Positions 20,613 through 27,931 of a stretch of DNA of 41,032 nucleotides are shown one piece after another (position 1 is the stretch's first letter; each line of letters opens with the position of its first letter). The stretch covers positions 1-41,032 of the IMG/VR virus record IMGVR_UViG_3300043399_000031; one strand, 5' to 3'. Both the position numbers and the translations under genes were made by a program. The notes beneath the pieces were generated by a model. It saw nothing but the letters and a program-made list of their open reading frames with translations. It was not told where the DNA came from and made no database searches. The DNA comes from a virus.

Positions 20613-20900
20613 ATGCCAAACCGTTTTGCTCAAGGTAAGAAGGCCTTTGGGTTCTGCTCCATCTGTAACGCTCGTGCCCCACTGGCCAAGCTGAAACCGC
20701 AGATCGTCAAGCAGAAGGTAACGAACTCACTGCGCTGCGCGGAATGCCTTGACGTCGATCACCCGCAGCTCATGCTGGGCACGTTCCCGATTGATGACCC
20801 GCAGGCTTTGCGGAATCCAAGGCCCGATCCGTCCCTTGCCGCATCACGAGTAATCCCGGACAATGGGATGTCGATTTCTGATCTATTCACCCCTCCATAG
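20613..20900 (+). CDS. Small protein with a four-Cys putative zinc site
   Basis: 95 residues. FCSICNARAPLAKLKPQIVKQKVTNSLRCAECLDVDHPQ gives C-x2-C...C-x2-C about 26 residues apart, a zinc-ribbon spacing. The C-terminal half LGTFPIDDPQALRNPRPDPS is proline-rich. I recognise the family from other phages near the connector genes; no function known. Confidence 0.65.
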   Translation: MPNRFAQGKKAFGFCSICNARAPLAKLKPQIVKQKVTNSLRCAECLDVDHPQLMLGTFPIDDPQALRNPRPDPSLAASRVIPDNGMSISDLFTPP

Positions 20901-20909
20901 GAGTAGCAC

Positions 20910-21035
20910 ATGGCACAAGATACGAAGCAGCCGATCCAGAAGGGTCCGCAAGGTAAGAGCGTTGGTAAAACCAATGCCGACATGAAGAAACTTGGCCGTG
21001 GTCTGGCCAAGGTTGCAGCACAGAAGCGAGGCTGA
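20910..21035 (+). CDS. 41-aa basic microprotein
   Basis: ATG 20910 follows TAGGAG at a good distance; stop at 21033. The product MAQDTKQPIQKGPQ... continues KSVGKTNADMKKLGRGLAKVAAQKRG, one basic amphipathic helix after a flexible Gly/Gln start. The clear ribosome site and placement argue for a real gene. Unknown function. Confidence 0.6.
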   Translation: MAQDTKQPIQKGPQGKSVGKTNADMKKLGRGLAKVAAQKRG

Positions 21036-21036
21036 T

Positions 21037-21213
21037 ATGAAACCCGTCAAAGTCCCCGCTAGCACCAAGTCCAACGGCAGCGATCTGAACACCTACGCTC
21101 CAAGCGTTGGCAACATCAGCAAGACCAAGGGTGAGCCAAAGACCTCCGGCATCAAGATGCGCGGCGCTGGCGCTGCCACGAAGGGCGTGGTGTCTCGCGG
21201 CCCAATGGCGTAA
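21037..21213 (+). CDS. 58-aa microprotein (KPVKVPASTKSNGSD type)
   Basis: ATG 21037, one base after the previous stop. KSNGSDLNTYAPSVGNISKT and SGIKMRGAGAATKGVVSRGPMA are recurrent in phages with similar gene order. Basic, no clear secondary structure, and probably an extended virion peptide. The ribosome site is inside the previous gene (GAGG). Confidence 0.6.
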   Translation: MKPVKVPASTKSNGSDLNTYAPSVGNISKTKGEPKTSGIKMRGAGAATKGVVSRGPMA

Positions 21214-21223
21214 GGAGTAGCCC

Positions 21224-21886
21224 TTGGATTACAGCAGCCTCTCTGCCGCCATTCAATCGTTCACCGAGAACCAGTTTCCGTCTACGACGCTGGCAGATGG
21301 CTCGTCCGTGTCCAGCAAAACGCAGATTGACACCCTGATCAAGCAAGCCGAGCAGCGCATCTACAACGCGGTCGAGAGCATCGTGATGCGTAAGTCAACG
21401 TCTTGGACGGATACGCTGGGTACGGGGCTGTTCACGCTGCCTGCAGAGGTGCTGTACATGTACTCCGTGGTTCCTGCCACCGGCTCCGCGCTGTTGGCCA
21501 AGGAGCCTAGCTATTTGCGAGAGGCGTTCGGCCCCTCCCCTGCGGCGGGTGCTTCTACGCACTACGCCTTGACCGGGGTGTCTGGTGGGGCGTTGACCTT
21601 GGAAGTTGTGCCCAAGCAAGCAGGTAACGCCTACACGGTCTTTTATGCGGCATACCCCGAGTCGATTGTGACTGCCGGTACGACATGGCTTGGTGAGCAT
21701 TACGATGCGGCACTGCTGTATGGCAGCTTGCTGGAGGCTGCGGTCTTCATGAAGGGCGAGGCTGATATGGTCGCCCTGTACGATACCAAGTTCAAGGAAG
21801 CCTTGCTGCAGTTCAAGCTGTTGAGCGATGGCAAGCAGCGCGGCGACATCTACCGCAGTGGTCAGACCAAGGTTCCGGTCGTCTAA
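21224..21886 (+). CDS. Tail adaptor protein, putative
   Basis: 220 residues from TTG 21224, chosen because AAGGAG lies six bases upstream and no ATG fits. LIKQAEQRIYNAVESIVMRKSTSWTDTLGTGLFTLPAEVLYMYSV, then LTLEVVPKQAGNAYTVFYAAYPESI and a helical end (HYDAALLYGSLLEAAVFMKGEADMVALYDTKFKEAL) follow the pattern of podovirus adaptors (T7 gp11 / SU10 adaptor type). Would join the connector to the nozzle. Sits directly upstream of fibre and nozzle genes. Confidence 0.55.
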   Translation: MDYSSLSAAIQSFTENQFPSTTLADGSSVSSKTQIDTLIKQAEQRIYNAVESIVMRKSTSWTDTLGTGLFTLPAEVLYMYSVVPATGSALLAKEPSYLREAFGPSPAAGASTHYALTGVSGGALTLEVVPKQAGNAYTVFYAAYPESIVTAGTTWLGEHYDAALLYGSLLEAAVFMKGEADMVALYDTKFKEALLQFKLLSDGKQRGDIYRSGQTKVPVV

Positions 21887-21898
21887 TAAGGAATTTCA

Positions 21899-23140
21899 AT
21901 GAGCACTCCTTCCTCGATACTCCGACTTGAACTGATCGGCAACGGCGAGCAGCCGGGCACTTGGGGTTCTTCAACAAACGTCAACCTCGGCACTCTGATC
22001 GAAGGTGCGATTGCCGGCTACGCCACAGTGTCGGTAACGTCGGCTAACCAAGCTCTGACGGCCAACAACTACGCGGCGGACCAAGCTCGACTAGCAATGT
22101 TGCGCCTGACCACTACGACCACGGCGAACTTCGCGGTCTACGCCCCTCCGGTCTCCAAGCAGTACACGATCTACAACAACACTTCCTACGTTGCGACGAT
22201 CTACAACTCTACCGTGCTGGGTAACACCACCGCTGCCGGCGCTGGGGTTGCTATCCCTGCCGGCAAGACCATGACGGTCTGGAGTGACGGCACCAACTTC
22301 TCGGTCCAGAACTCTCACTTGATCGGCACTGTGACGGGTAACGTGACGGGTAACGTGACGGGTAACGTGACGGGTAACGTGACGGGTAACGTTTCCGGTA
22401 ATGCTGGCACCGTCACGAACGGCGTCTACACCACTGGCGACCAGACTATTGCCGGCACCAAGACGTTTTCAGGGGGTATCATTCTTGGGACGGATCTGGC
22501 GATCGCTAGCGGCGGCACGGGCGCATCCACGGCACTGGCCGCGTTTGATGCGCTCAAGCAGGACGCGACCACCACCTACGTCGGTGCTGTCGAGTTGGCG
22601 ACCAACGCCGAGGCACAGGCTGGCACTGACACCACTCGTGCGTTGACTCCTGCCACCCTTGTAGCCGCGAAGATCATTCCGGGCACAGCACAGGCATCTA
22701 CCAGCGGCACATCGATTGACTTCACTGGCGTCATTCCGAGTTGGGCGAATCGAGTTACGGTTCTGTTTAACTCTGTGTCTACTAACGGAACAAGTCCACT
22801 TCTTGTGCAACTTGGAACGTCTAGTTCGCTTGAAACGACTAACTATAAATACAACGTGTCTGAAGGTAGTGGTCGTGCAGCCAGTGCAGCTGCTGCGGGG
22901 TTTGTTGTGACTTACTCCAACGCCATCGCAAACGACTGGTGCGGTCAAGTTGTACTTTGCCAACTTGGTTCAAATATCTGGTGTGAGTCAGGAGTCTTGG
23001 GTTTACCTAGCGGAGCCGCACAAGTCAACATTTCCGGTGGTGTCAAGACACTTTCTGGTGACCTGAATCGCATCCGTGTGACCACCGTCGGTGGCACCGA
23101 CACCTTCGATGCTGGCTCCATCAATATCCTCTACGAGTAA
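21899..23140 (+). CDS. Tail fibre protein with TGNV repeat shaft
   Basis: 413 residues, with AAGGAA upstream. N-terminal LRLELIGNGEQPGTWGSSTN-NLGTLIEGAIAGY is the start common to phage fibre/collar proteins and probably binds the tail. Residues about 143-170 are five perfect TGNV units plus variants, a collagen- or beta-helix-like shaft. It is followed by GTKTFSGGIILG and GGTGAST-AAFDAL-QDAT (fibre spacer motifs) and a beta-rich C-terminal head (about 260-413) that probably contacts the host. The repeat is encoded by 12-base direct repeats that can change number without shifting the frame. Confidence 0.7.
   Translation: MSTPSSILRLELIGNGEQPGTWGSSTNVNLGTLIEGAIAGYATVSVTSANQALTANNYAADQARLAMLRLTTTTTANFAVYAPPVSKQYTIYNNTSYVATIYNSTVLGNTTAAGAGVAIPAGKTMTVWSDGTNFSVQNSHLIGTVTGNVTGNVTGNVTGNVTGNVSGNAGTVTNGVYTTGDQTIAGTKTFSGGIILGTDLAIASGGTGASTALAAFDALKQDATTTYVGAVELATNAEAQAGTDTTRALTPATLVAAKIIPGTAQASTSGTSIDFTGVIPSWANRVTVLFNSVSTNGTSPLLVQLGTSSSLETTNYKYNVSEGSGRAASAAAAGFVVTYSNAIANDWCGQVVLCQLGSNIWCESGVLGLPSGAAQVNISGGVKTLSGDLNRIRVTTVGGTDTFDAGSINILYE
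22331..22390 (+). repeat. Five perfect tandem copies of a 12-base repeat
   Basis: GTGACGGGTAAC is repeated five times without mismatch, followed by a diverged sixth unit GTTTCCGGTAAT. It encodes VTGN units in the fibre shaft. Perfect DNA identity suggests recent expansion by slippage or recombination. Confidence 0.9.
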
Positions 23141-23143
23141 CCC

Positions 23144-25387
23144 ATGCCGCTCAAGAAGCTCACCTTAAAACCCGGCGTGAGTCGTGAGTCCACGGCCTAC
23201 GCTAACGAGGGCACATGGTTCGAGTCGGATAAGGTGCGCTTCCGCTCCGGGCAGCCAGAGAAGATCGGCGGCTGGGTGCTGGACTCCGGCACCACGGACT
23301 CTGCTCTCAAGCCTGCATCGGGCGCGTACTGGGGCATTTGCCGCTCTCTGGTCAACTGGCTCAATAGCGCGGGTAGCAACCTGCTGGGTATCGGCACGCA
23401 CCTGAAGTATTACATCCAAGCGGGTGTGAATGGCGCTTTGTACGACGTCACCCCATTGAGAGAGACCACTGCCGCTGGGGGCGCTACCTTTGCCGCGACC
23501 AACGGTTCGCGCACGATCACCGTCACGGACACCGCTCATGGGGCGCAGGCCGGCGACTTCGTGACCTTTTCTGGTGCCGTGAGTCTGGGCGGCAACATCA
23601 CCGCAGCGATCCTGAACGCCGAGCATCGTGTCGTCACCGTCATCAGCTCCAGCCAGTACACCATCACGGTCAGCGCTACGGCCAACGGCGGCGACTCGGG
23701 TAACGGCGGGGCATCGGTGGTGGCGGCGTATCAGGTCACTACAGGACTTGAGACCTACTCCGTCAGTACGGGTTGGGGCGCTGGCGGTTGGGGCGGCGTG
23801 ACGACGGGATTCTCTAGCACAGGTTGGGGAGTGGCGACATCTGCCAGCCTCGGCATCGGTACGCAGATGCGGCTGTGGAGTGAGGCCCCCTACGGCGAGA
23901 ACCTGTTCATCAACCCGCGTGGTGGGGCGATCTACTACTGGGTGAACCCCAACTCGCTGAGTTCTCTGCCCCGCGCTCAGAAGTTGGTTAGCACCAACAC
24001 GAACACCCAGCTCACCACGAACGGGGTCAGCGCTGCGTGGTGGCAGTCAGACACCTATGCACCCTCGGTGAGCAACTTCATCATGGTGTCGGATTCGTCT
24101 CGGTTCCTGATCTCGTTTGGGTGTAACGATCCGTTGGCCGCTACGCCTACGGCGCTGGACCCCCTGCTGGTCCGCTGGTCGGATCAGGAGAACTATCTGA
24201 CGTGGCAACCGCAGATCACGAACCAAGCCGGCAGCTACCGGTTGAGCCACGGTTCCGTCATTGTCACGGCGGTGCAGACGCGGCAGGAGATTCTGGTCCT
24301 CACAGACGCAGCGCTGTATTCCATGCAGTACCTCGGCCCCCCGTACGTCTGGGGGTTCAACATGCTGGCGGACAACATCTCCATCATGGGGCCGAACGCT
24401 ATCGCTGCCGCGAACAACGTCACTTACTGGATGGGGACGGACAAGTTCTACATGTACAACGGGCGTGTGGCGACGTTGCCTTGCACCCTGTGGCAATACG
24501 TGTTTGGGGACATCAACAAGCAGCAGGGGTATCAGGTCACGTGCAGCACCAACGAGAGCTACAACGAAATCTGGTGGTTCTACTGCTCGGCGAACTCGAC
24601 CCGTGTTGACCGGTACGTGATCTACAACTATGCGGAGAACGCATGGGCATATGGCACGCTGGCCCGCACCGCTTGGCTGGACAGCCCCCTGCGGAGTACG
24701 CCCGTTGCGGCTCGGTACACCACCTCCAGTTTCACGGCATCTCGCTCCGGGAATGTCCTGACGGTCACGGCGGTCGCCGCAGGCACGCTGCCCAACGGGA
24801 CGCAGATCATCGGGGTTGGACCTCAGTCCGGCACGACCATCCTGTCGCAGTCCAGCGGCACCACGGGCGGCGCAGGCACCTATATCACCAGTACATCGGG
24901 GGACTTCCCATCAGCCCAGCTTGTCGGGTACACCGGCGATCCGTCAGGCATTCTGGTCTACCACGAGGTCGGAACCGATGACGGCACCGTGAACCCGCCC
25001 GTGCAGATCACGGCCTACATTCAGTCCGGTGACATGGATATCGACGACGGGCATAACTACGGGTTCGTGTGGCGCATCATCCCCGACATCACGTTTGATG
25101 GGTCGAACGTGAACAACCCCACGGCATCCTTCACGATCAAGCCGCGCAGGTTCCCCGGTTCTGCGTACGGCGTCGAGGAAACTCCGTCTGTCACTAGCGC
25201 CCAGAACTACGCAGGGCAACGGACCTATGCCGTTCAGCAATTCACCGAGCAGGTCTACGTCCGACTGCGAGGCCGGCAGATGTCGTTCCGGGTCTCCTCT
25301 GGCGACGTGAACGGCGCAAGCGGTCTAGGTGTGGCGTGGCAGCTCGGCATGCCGCGAATTGACCTCAAACCTGACGGACGCAAATGA
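23144..25387 (+). CDS. Tail nozzle/stabilisation protein (P22 gp10 / T7 gp12 role), putative
   Basis: 747 residues. N-terminus LKKLTLKPGVSRESTAYANEGTWFESDKVRFRSGQPEKIGGW is typical of podovirus tail-tube closing proteins. The middle (about 270-490) has propeller-like beta repeats (VRWSDQENYLTWQPQ, QEILVLTDAALYSMQYLGPPYVWGF, YWMGTDKFYMYNG). Two inserted small beta domains are seen: about 110-200 (SRTITVTDTAHGAQAGDFVTFSGA) and about 528-580 (TASRSGNVLTVTAVAAGTLPNGT...GTGGAGTYIT-like). The second is a widely distributed phage insertion domain. The C-terminus (QFTEQVYVRLRGRQMSFRVSS) is conserved-looking. It forms the distal tail through which DNA exits. Confidence 0.65.
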   Translation: MPLKKLTLKPGVSRESTAYANEGTWFESDKVRFRSGQPEKIGGWVLDSGTTDSALKPASGAYWGICRSLVNWLNSAGSNLLGIGTHLKYYIQAGVNGALYDVTPLRETTAAGGATFAATNGSRTITVTDTAHGAQAGDFVTFSGAVSLGGNITAAILNAEHRVVTVISSSQYTITVSATANGGDSGNGGASVVAAYQVTTGLETYSVSTGWGAGGWGGVTTGFSSTGWGVATSASLGIGTQMRLWSEAPYGENLFINPRGGAIYYWVNPNSLSSLPRAQKLVSTNTNTQLTTNGVSAAWWQSDTYAPSVSNFIMVSDSSRFLISFGCNDPLAATPTALDPLLVRWSDQENYLTWQPQITNQAGSYRLSHGSVIVTAVQTRQEILVLTDAALYSMQYLGPPYVWGFNMLADNISIMGPNAIAAANNVTYWMGTDKFYMYNGRVATLPCTLWQYVFGDINKQQGYQVTCSTNESYNEIWWFYCSANSTRVDRYVIYNYAENAWAYGTLARTAWLDSPLRSTPVAARYTTSSFTASRSGNVLTVTAVAAGTLPNGTQIIGVGPQSGTTILSQSSGTTGGAGTYITSTSGDFPSAQLVGYTGDPSGILVYHEVGTDDGTVNPPVQITAYIQSGDMDIDDGHNYGFVWRIIPDITFDGSNVNNPTASFTIKPRRFPGSAYGVEETPSVTSAQNYAGQRTYAVQQFTEQVYVRLRGRQMSFRVSSGDVNGASGLGVAWQLGMPRIDLKPDGRK

Positions 25388-26061
25388 CCGCTACACAGCC
25401 TATCAGCGAACGACTACTGCCGGCTTCTGCGCCGCGACTGCCTACTGCGCAGCCCGAGTACCGCATGGAGGACTTGGAGCAGATACTCCGAATCCTCCGG
25501 CTGTACTTCAAGCAGTTGGACAACAACGTACTGTCGTTGTTCAGTCCGAACGGTGGCAGGTTCTTGAGTTCTCCGTACGGGGCGTTTTCGTCTACGCAGA
25601 CTCAGGTGCCTGCGGCAATCAATACGCCGCAGCGGGTCACCATTAACACCACCGACTACGCTAACGACACCTACTTCGTTGCTGGGGATGGTATCCACGT
25701 AACTCGATCTGGAATCTACAACGTCCAGTTCAGTGTTCAGGCTACGAATGCTGACGTGCAGGATCACGACTTTGCGATATGGCTTCGCAGGGGCACTGGC
25801 TCTGGTGTTGCTACGGACATTCCATATTCCTCCAGCGTAGCTACGGTTCCTAGTCTTCACGGAGGTAACCCAGGCTACCTAGTGGTGGCGGCGAACTTCT
25901 TTGTTGATCTCGTCGCTAATGACTACATTGAGTTCTGGTGGTCGGCCAATAGTGTGCAGGTGTCGCTCAATACTCTACCTCCGATTACAACGCCGTTTGT
26001 AAACCCTGGAGCGCCGTCTGTTGTGGTCACGTTGTCGTTTGTGTCTGCACTTCCTACCTGA
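25384..26061 (+). CDS. Jelly-roll (C1q/TNF-like) virion protein
   Basis: 225 residues, ATGA overlap with the nozzle gene. Residues 28-55 form a coiled coil (MEDLEQILRILRLYFKQLDNNVL) suited to trimer formation. The C-terminal 150 residues look like a TNF/C1q jelly-roll (GIHVTRSGIYNVQFSVQATNAD, FAIWLRRGT, YLVVAANFFVDLVANDYIEFWWS). A trimeric fibre tip or tail knob is likely; receptor binding is inferred. Confidence 0.6.
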   Translation: MTATQPISERLLPASAPRLPTAQPEYRMEDLEQILRILRLYFKQLDNNVLSLFSPNGGRFLSSPYGAFSSTQTQVPAAINTPQRVTINTTDYANDTYFVAGDGIHVTRSGIYNVQFSVQATNADVQDHDFAIWLRRGTGSGVATDIPYSSSVATVPSLHGGNPGYLVVAANFFVDLVANDYIEFWWSANSVQVSLNTLPPITTPFVNPGAPSVVVTLSFVSALPT

Positions 26062-26090
26062 TAAACTTCAAACAATACTGAGAGGCACCC

Positions 26091-27527
26091 ATGAGCCTGA
26101 AAAAAGCCGCTGAACACCTAGCTTCCAAGGGCCGTGGGCCTGATTCCATGCTGGTCCATATGGCTCCGTCCGAAGTGGCGGGGCTGCAGTCTCTTGCCAA
26201 AGCCGCTGGTGGCTCCCTGACGATCCACCCTGAGACTGGACTGCCGGAGGCGGGGTTCCTGCAAAGCATCCTTCCGACCATCATCGGTGCCGGTCTCGCG
26301 GCTACGGGCGTCGGTCTCCCTCTGGCGATGGCGGGTGGCGCTCTGGCCGGCGCAGCGACCAACAAAGAAAACCCCATGATGGGGGCGATTTCTGGCGGCC
26401 TTGGTGCTTACGGCGGCGCGGGTCTGGCGCAAGGGCTTGGCGCGCTGGGTACGCAGGCTGCTGGTACCGCCGCAGGTACGGCAGCTACCCAAGCTGCAGG
26501 CTCCGCTGCTACCGGGTCTACCGGCACGCTGGCGACTACTGCCGCTGAAGAGGCCGCGCGGCAGCAGGCCATGGAGCAGTCCCTGTCCGCCGCAGCTAAG
26601 GGCGCCGCTGCGCCACCCCCCACCACGTGGGCTGGCGTGAAGGAAGGCGCAGCGCAGTTGGCCAATGCTGAGCCCGGCGCGTGGGGCAAGTTCGTCGGAC
26701 AGGCTGCGACCAAGGACGCGGCGGCGACGGGCATGGGGGGTCTTGGAGGGCTGGCTCAGACGGGCATGGCGGCTGCGGCTCCCGTGCTGATGGCCACGCC
26801 TGAAGGCCCCGAGGCGCCTGACTACGGACCCATGCCTGAGTACGAGTTCGACTGGAACAGTGTCTACGCGCCGGGCGGCGGGTTCACGCGCAAAATGGCC
26901 GCGGGCGGCGAGACTGCTCCGAAGATGAGCGGCGCCAGTGCGCAGGCGATGGACTACCTGATGGGTCGAGCCTCGGTGTCTCCGCAGGCGCTCGCCGTTC
27001 AACAGCGTGTGGCTGCCGCGCCTAAAGTCGTACCGACCACTACCAAGGCAACCCTCCCCGCATCGAAGGGGGATGCCCCGGCGTACACGTTCGATCCGAT
27101 GACCAAGCAGTTCACTGCAGCACCAGTGGTAGCTACGCCATCCCCCTTCGCGGCATCCGAACCGCAAGAGTATGACTATCGCTTCGCGCAGGGCGGCCAG
27201 CTCCAAGCAGGCGGGTTCGTCGTGCCAGCGGATGTGGTCAGCGCACTGGGCAACGGCAGCTCGTCGGCTGGGCTTGAGACCTTGGCTCGTAAGTTTGGCG
27301 CAAGGCCGATCAAGGGTCCGGGCGACGGCATGAGTGACTCGATCCCCACGTCTATCGACGGCAGGCAGAAAGCTCGTGTGGCCCGGGACGAGGCCTACGT
27401 GCCGCCGGACCGAGTGCAGGCTGCCGGGGGAGCCAAGAAACTGTACGCCATGATGGATCGAATCCGGTCTCAGGCGCACGGCAAGACATCGCAGCAGCGC
27501 AAGATCAACCCGGATAGGCTGGTCTGA
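26091..27527 (+). CDS. Ejection (internal virion) protein with glycine-zipper segment
   Basis: 478 residues. N-terminal HLASKGRGPDSMLVHMAPSEVAGLQSLAKAAGGSLTIHPETGLPEAGFL is a motif of this family. Residues about 57-120 are Gly/Ala-rich with GxxxG spacing and could insert in membranes. The C-terminal part (GGFVVPADVVSALGNGSSSAGLETL...GPGDGMSDSIPTSIDG...RVARDEAYVPPDRV) is conserved-looking. AAGGE and FAQGGQL copies of the GG motif are present. It is first of a run of ejection proteins, comparable by place to P22 gp7/gp20. Confidence 0.6.
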   Translation: MSLKKAAEHLASKGRGPDSMLVHMAPSEVAGLQSLAKAAGGSLTIHPETGLPEAGFLQSILPTIIGAGLAATGVGLPLAMAGGALAGAATNKENPMMGAISGGLGAYGGAGLAQGLGALGTQAAGTAAGTAATQAAGSAATGSTGTLATTAAEEAARQQAMEQSLSAAAKGAAAPPPTTWAGVKEGAAQLANAEPGAWGKFVGQAATKDAAATGMGGLGGLAQTGMAAAAPVLMATPEGPEAPDYGPMPEYEFDWNSVYAPGGGFTRKMAAGGETAPKMSGASAQAMDYLMGRASVSPQALAVQQRVAAAPKVVPTTTKATLPASKGDAPAYTFDPMTKQFTAAPVVATPSPFAASEPQEYDYRFAQGGQLQAGGFVVPADVVSALGNGSSSAGLETLARKFGARPIKGPGDGMSDSIPTSIDGRQKARVARDEAYVPPDRVQAAGGAKKLYAMMDRIRSQAHGKTSQQRKINPDRLV

Positions 27528-27931
27528 TGGGGCTGCAGCAAGTACCCGTCGAGTGGGCACCGAAAGTGTGGGGGCAAGTCTCCCACTTTTTTGCATCTGC
27601 GGTCGAATACGCACAGGGCGAGTTGACCGTAGAGCAGATTCAAGCCATGCTCAATATTGGTCAATGGGGGCTGCTGATTGCGACTGACGGTGTGAATATC
27701 AGCGGCGCTGCGGCCTTTTCGGTATTCAATCGACCCTCTGGTCGGATAGCATTCATACATGCCCTCGGTGGAGAGGGCGTAGTGTCCGCCGACACTTTGG
27801 ATGAACTCAAGAACATCATGGGTTCACTCGGCGCTACTGAAATCGAATGCGCTGCGCGGGAGTCCGCTGCACGCTTGTACCGCATGTGCGGGATGCATGA
27901 GAAATACAGAATCGTCGGGGTGAAACTATGA
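27527..27931 (+). CDS. GNAT-like protein, T7 gp13-like by position
   Basis: 134 residues. VEWAPKVWGQVSHFFASAVEYAQGELTVEQIQAMLNIGQWGLLIA, then GAAAFSVFNRPSGRIAFIHALGG and ATEIECAARESAARLYRMCGM follow the strand-helix order of an acetyltransferase-fold protein. In T7-like phages a similar protein (gp13, DUF2833) precedes the internal core proteins, the same place as here. The acetyl-CoA loop is not clear, so enzymatic activity is doubtful. Its stop overlaps the next ATG. Confidence 0.5.
   Translation: MGLQQVPVEWAPKVWGQVSHFFASAVEYAQGELTVEQIQAMLNIGQWGLLIATDGVNISGAAAFSVFNRPSGRIAFIHALGGEGVVSADTLDELKNIMGSLGATEIECAARESAARLYRMCGMHEKYRIVGVKL

Noticed and set aside
22331-22402. Possible CRISPR array
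   Set aside because: The 12-base units are tandem without spacers and lie in frame within a fibre gene.
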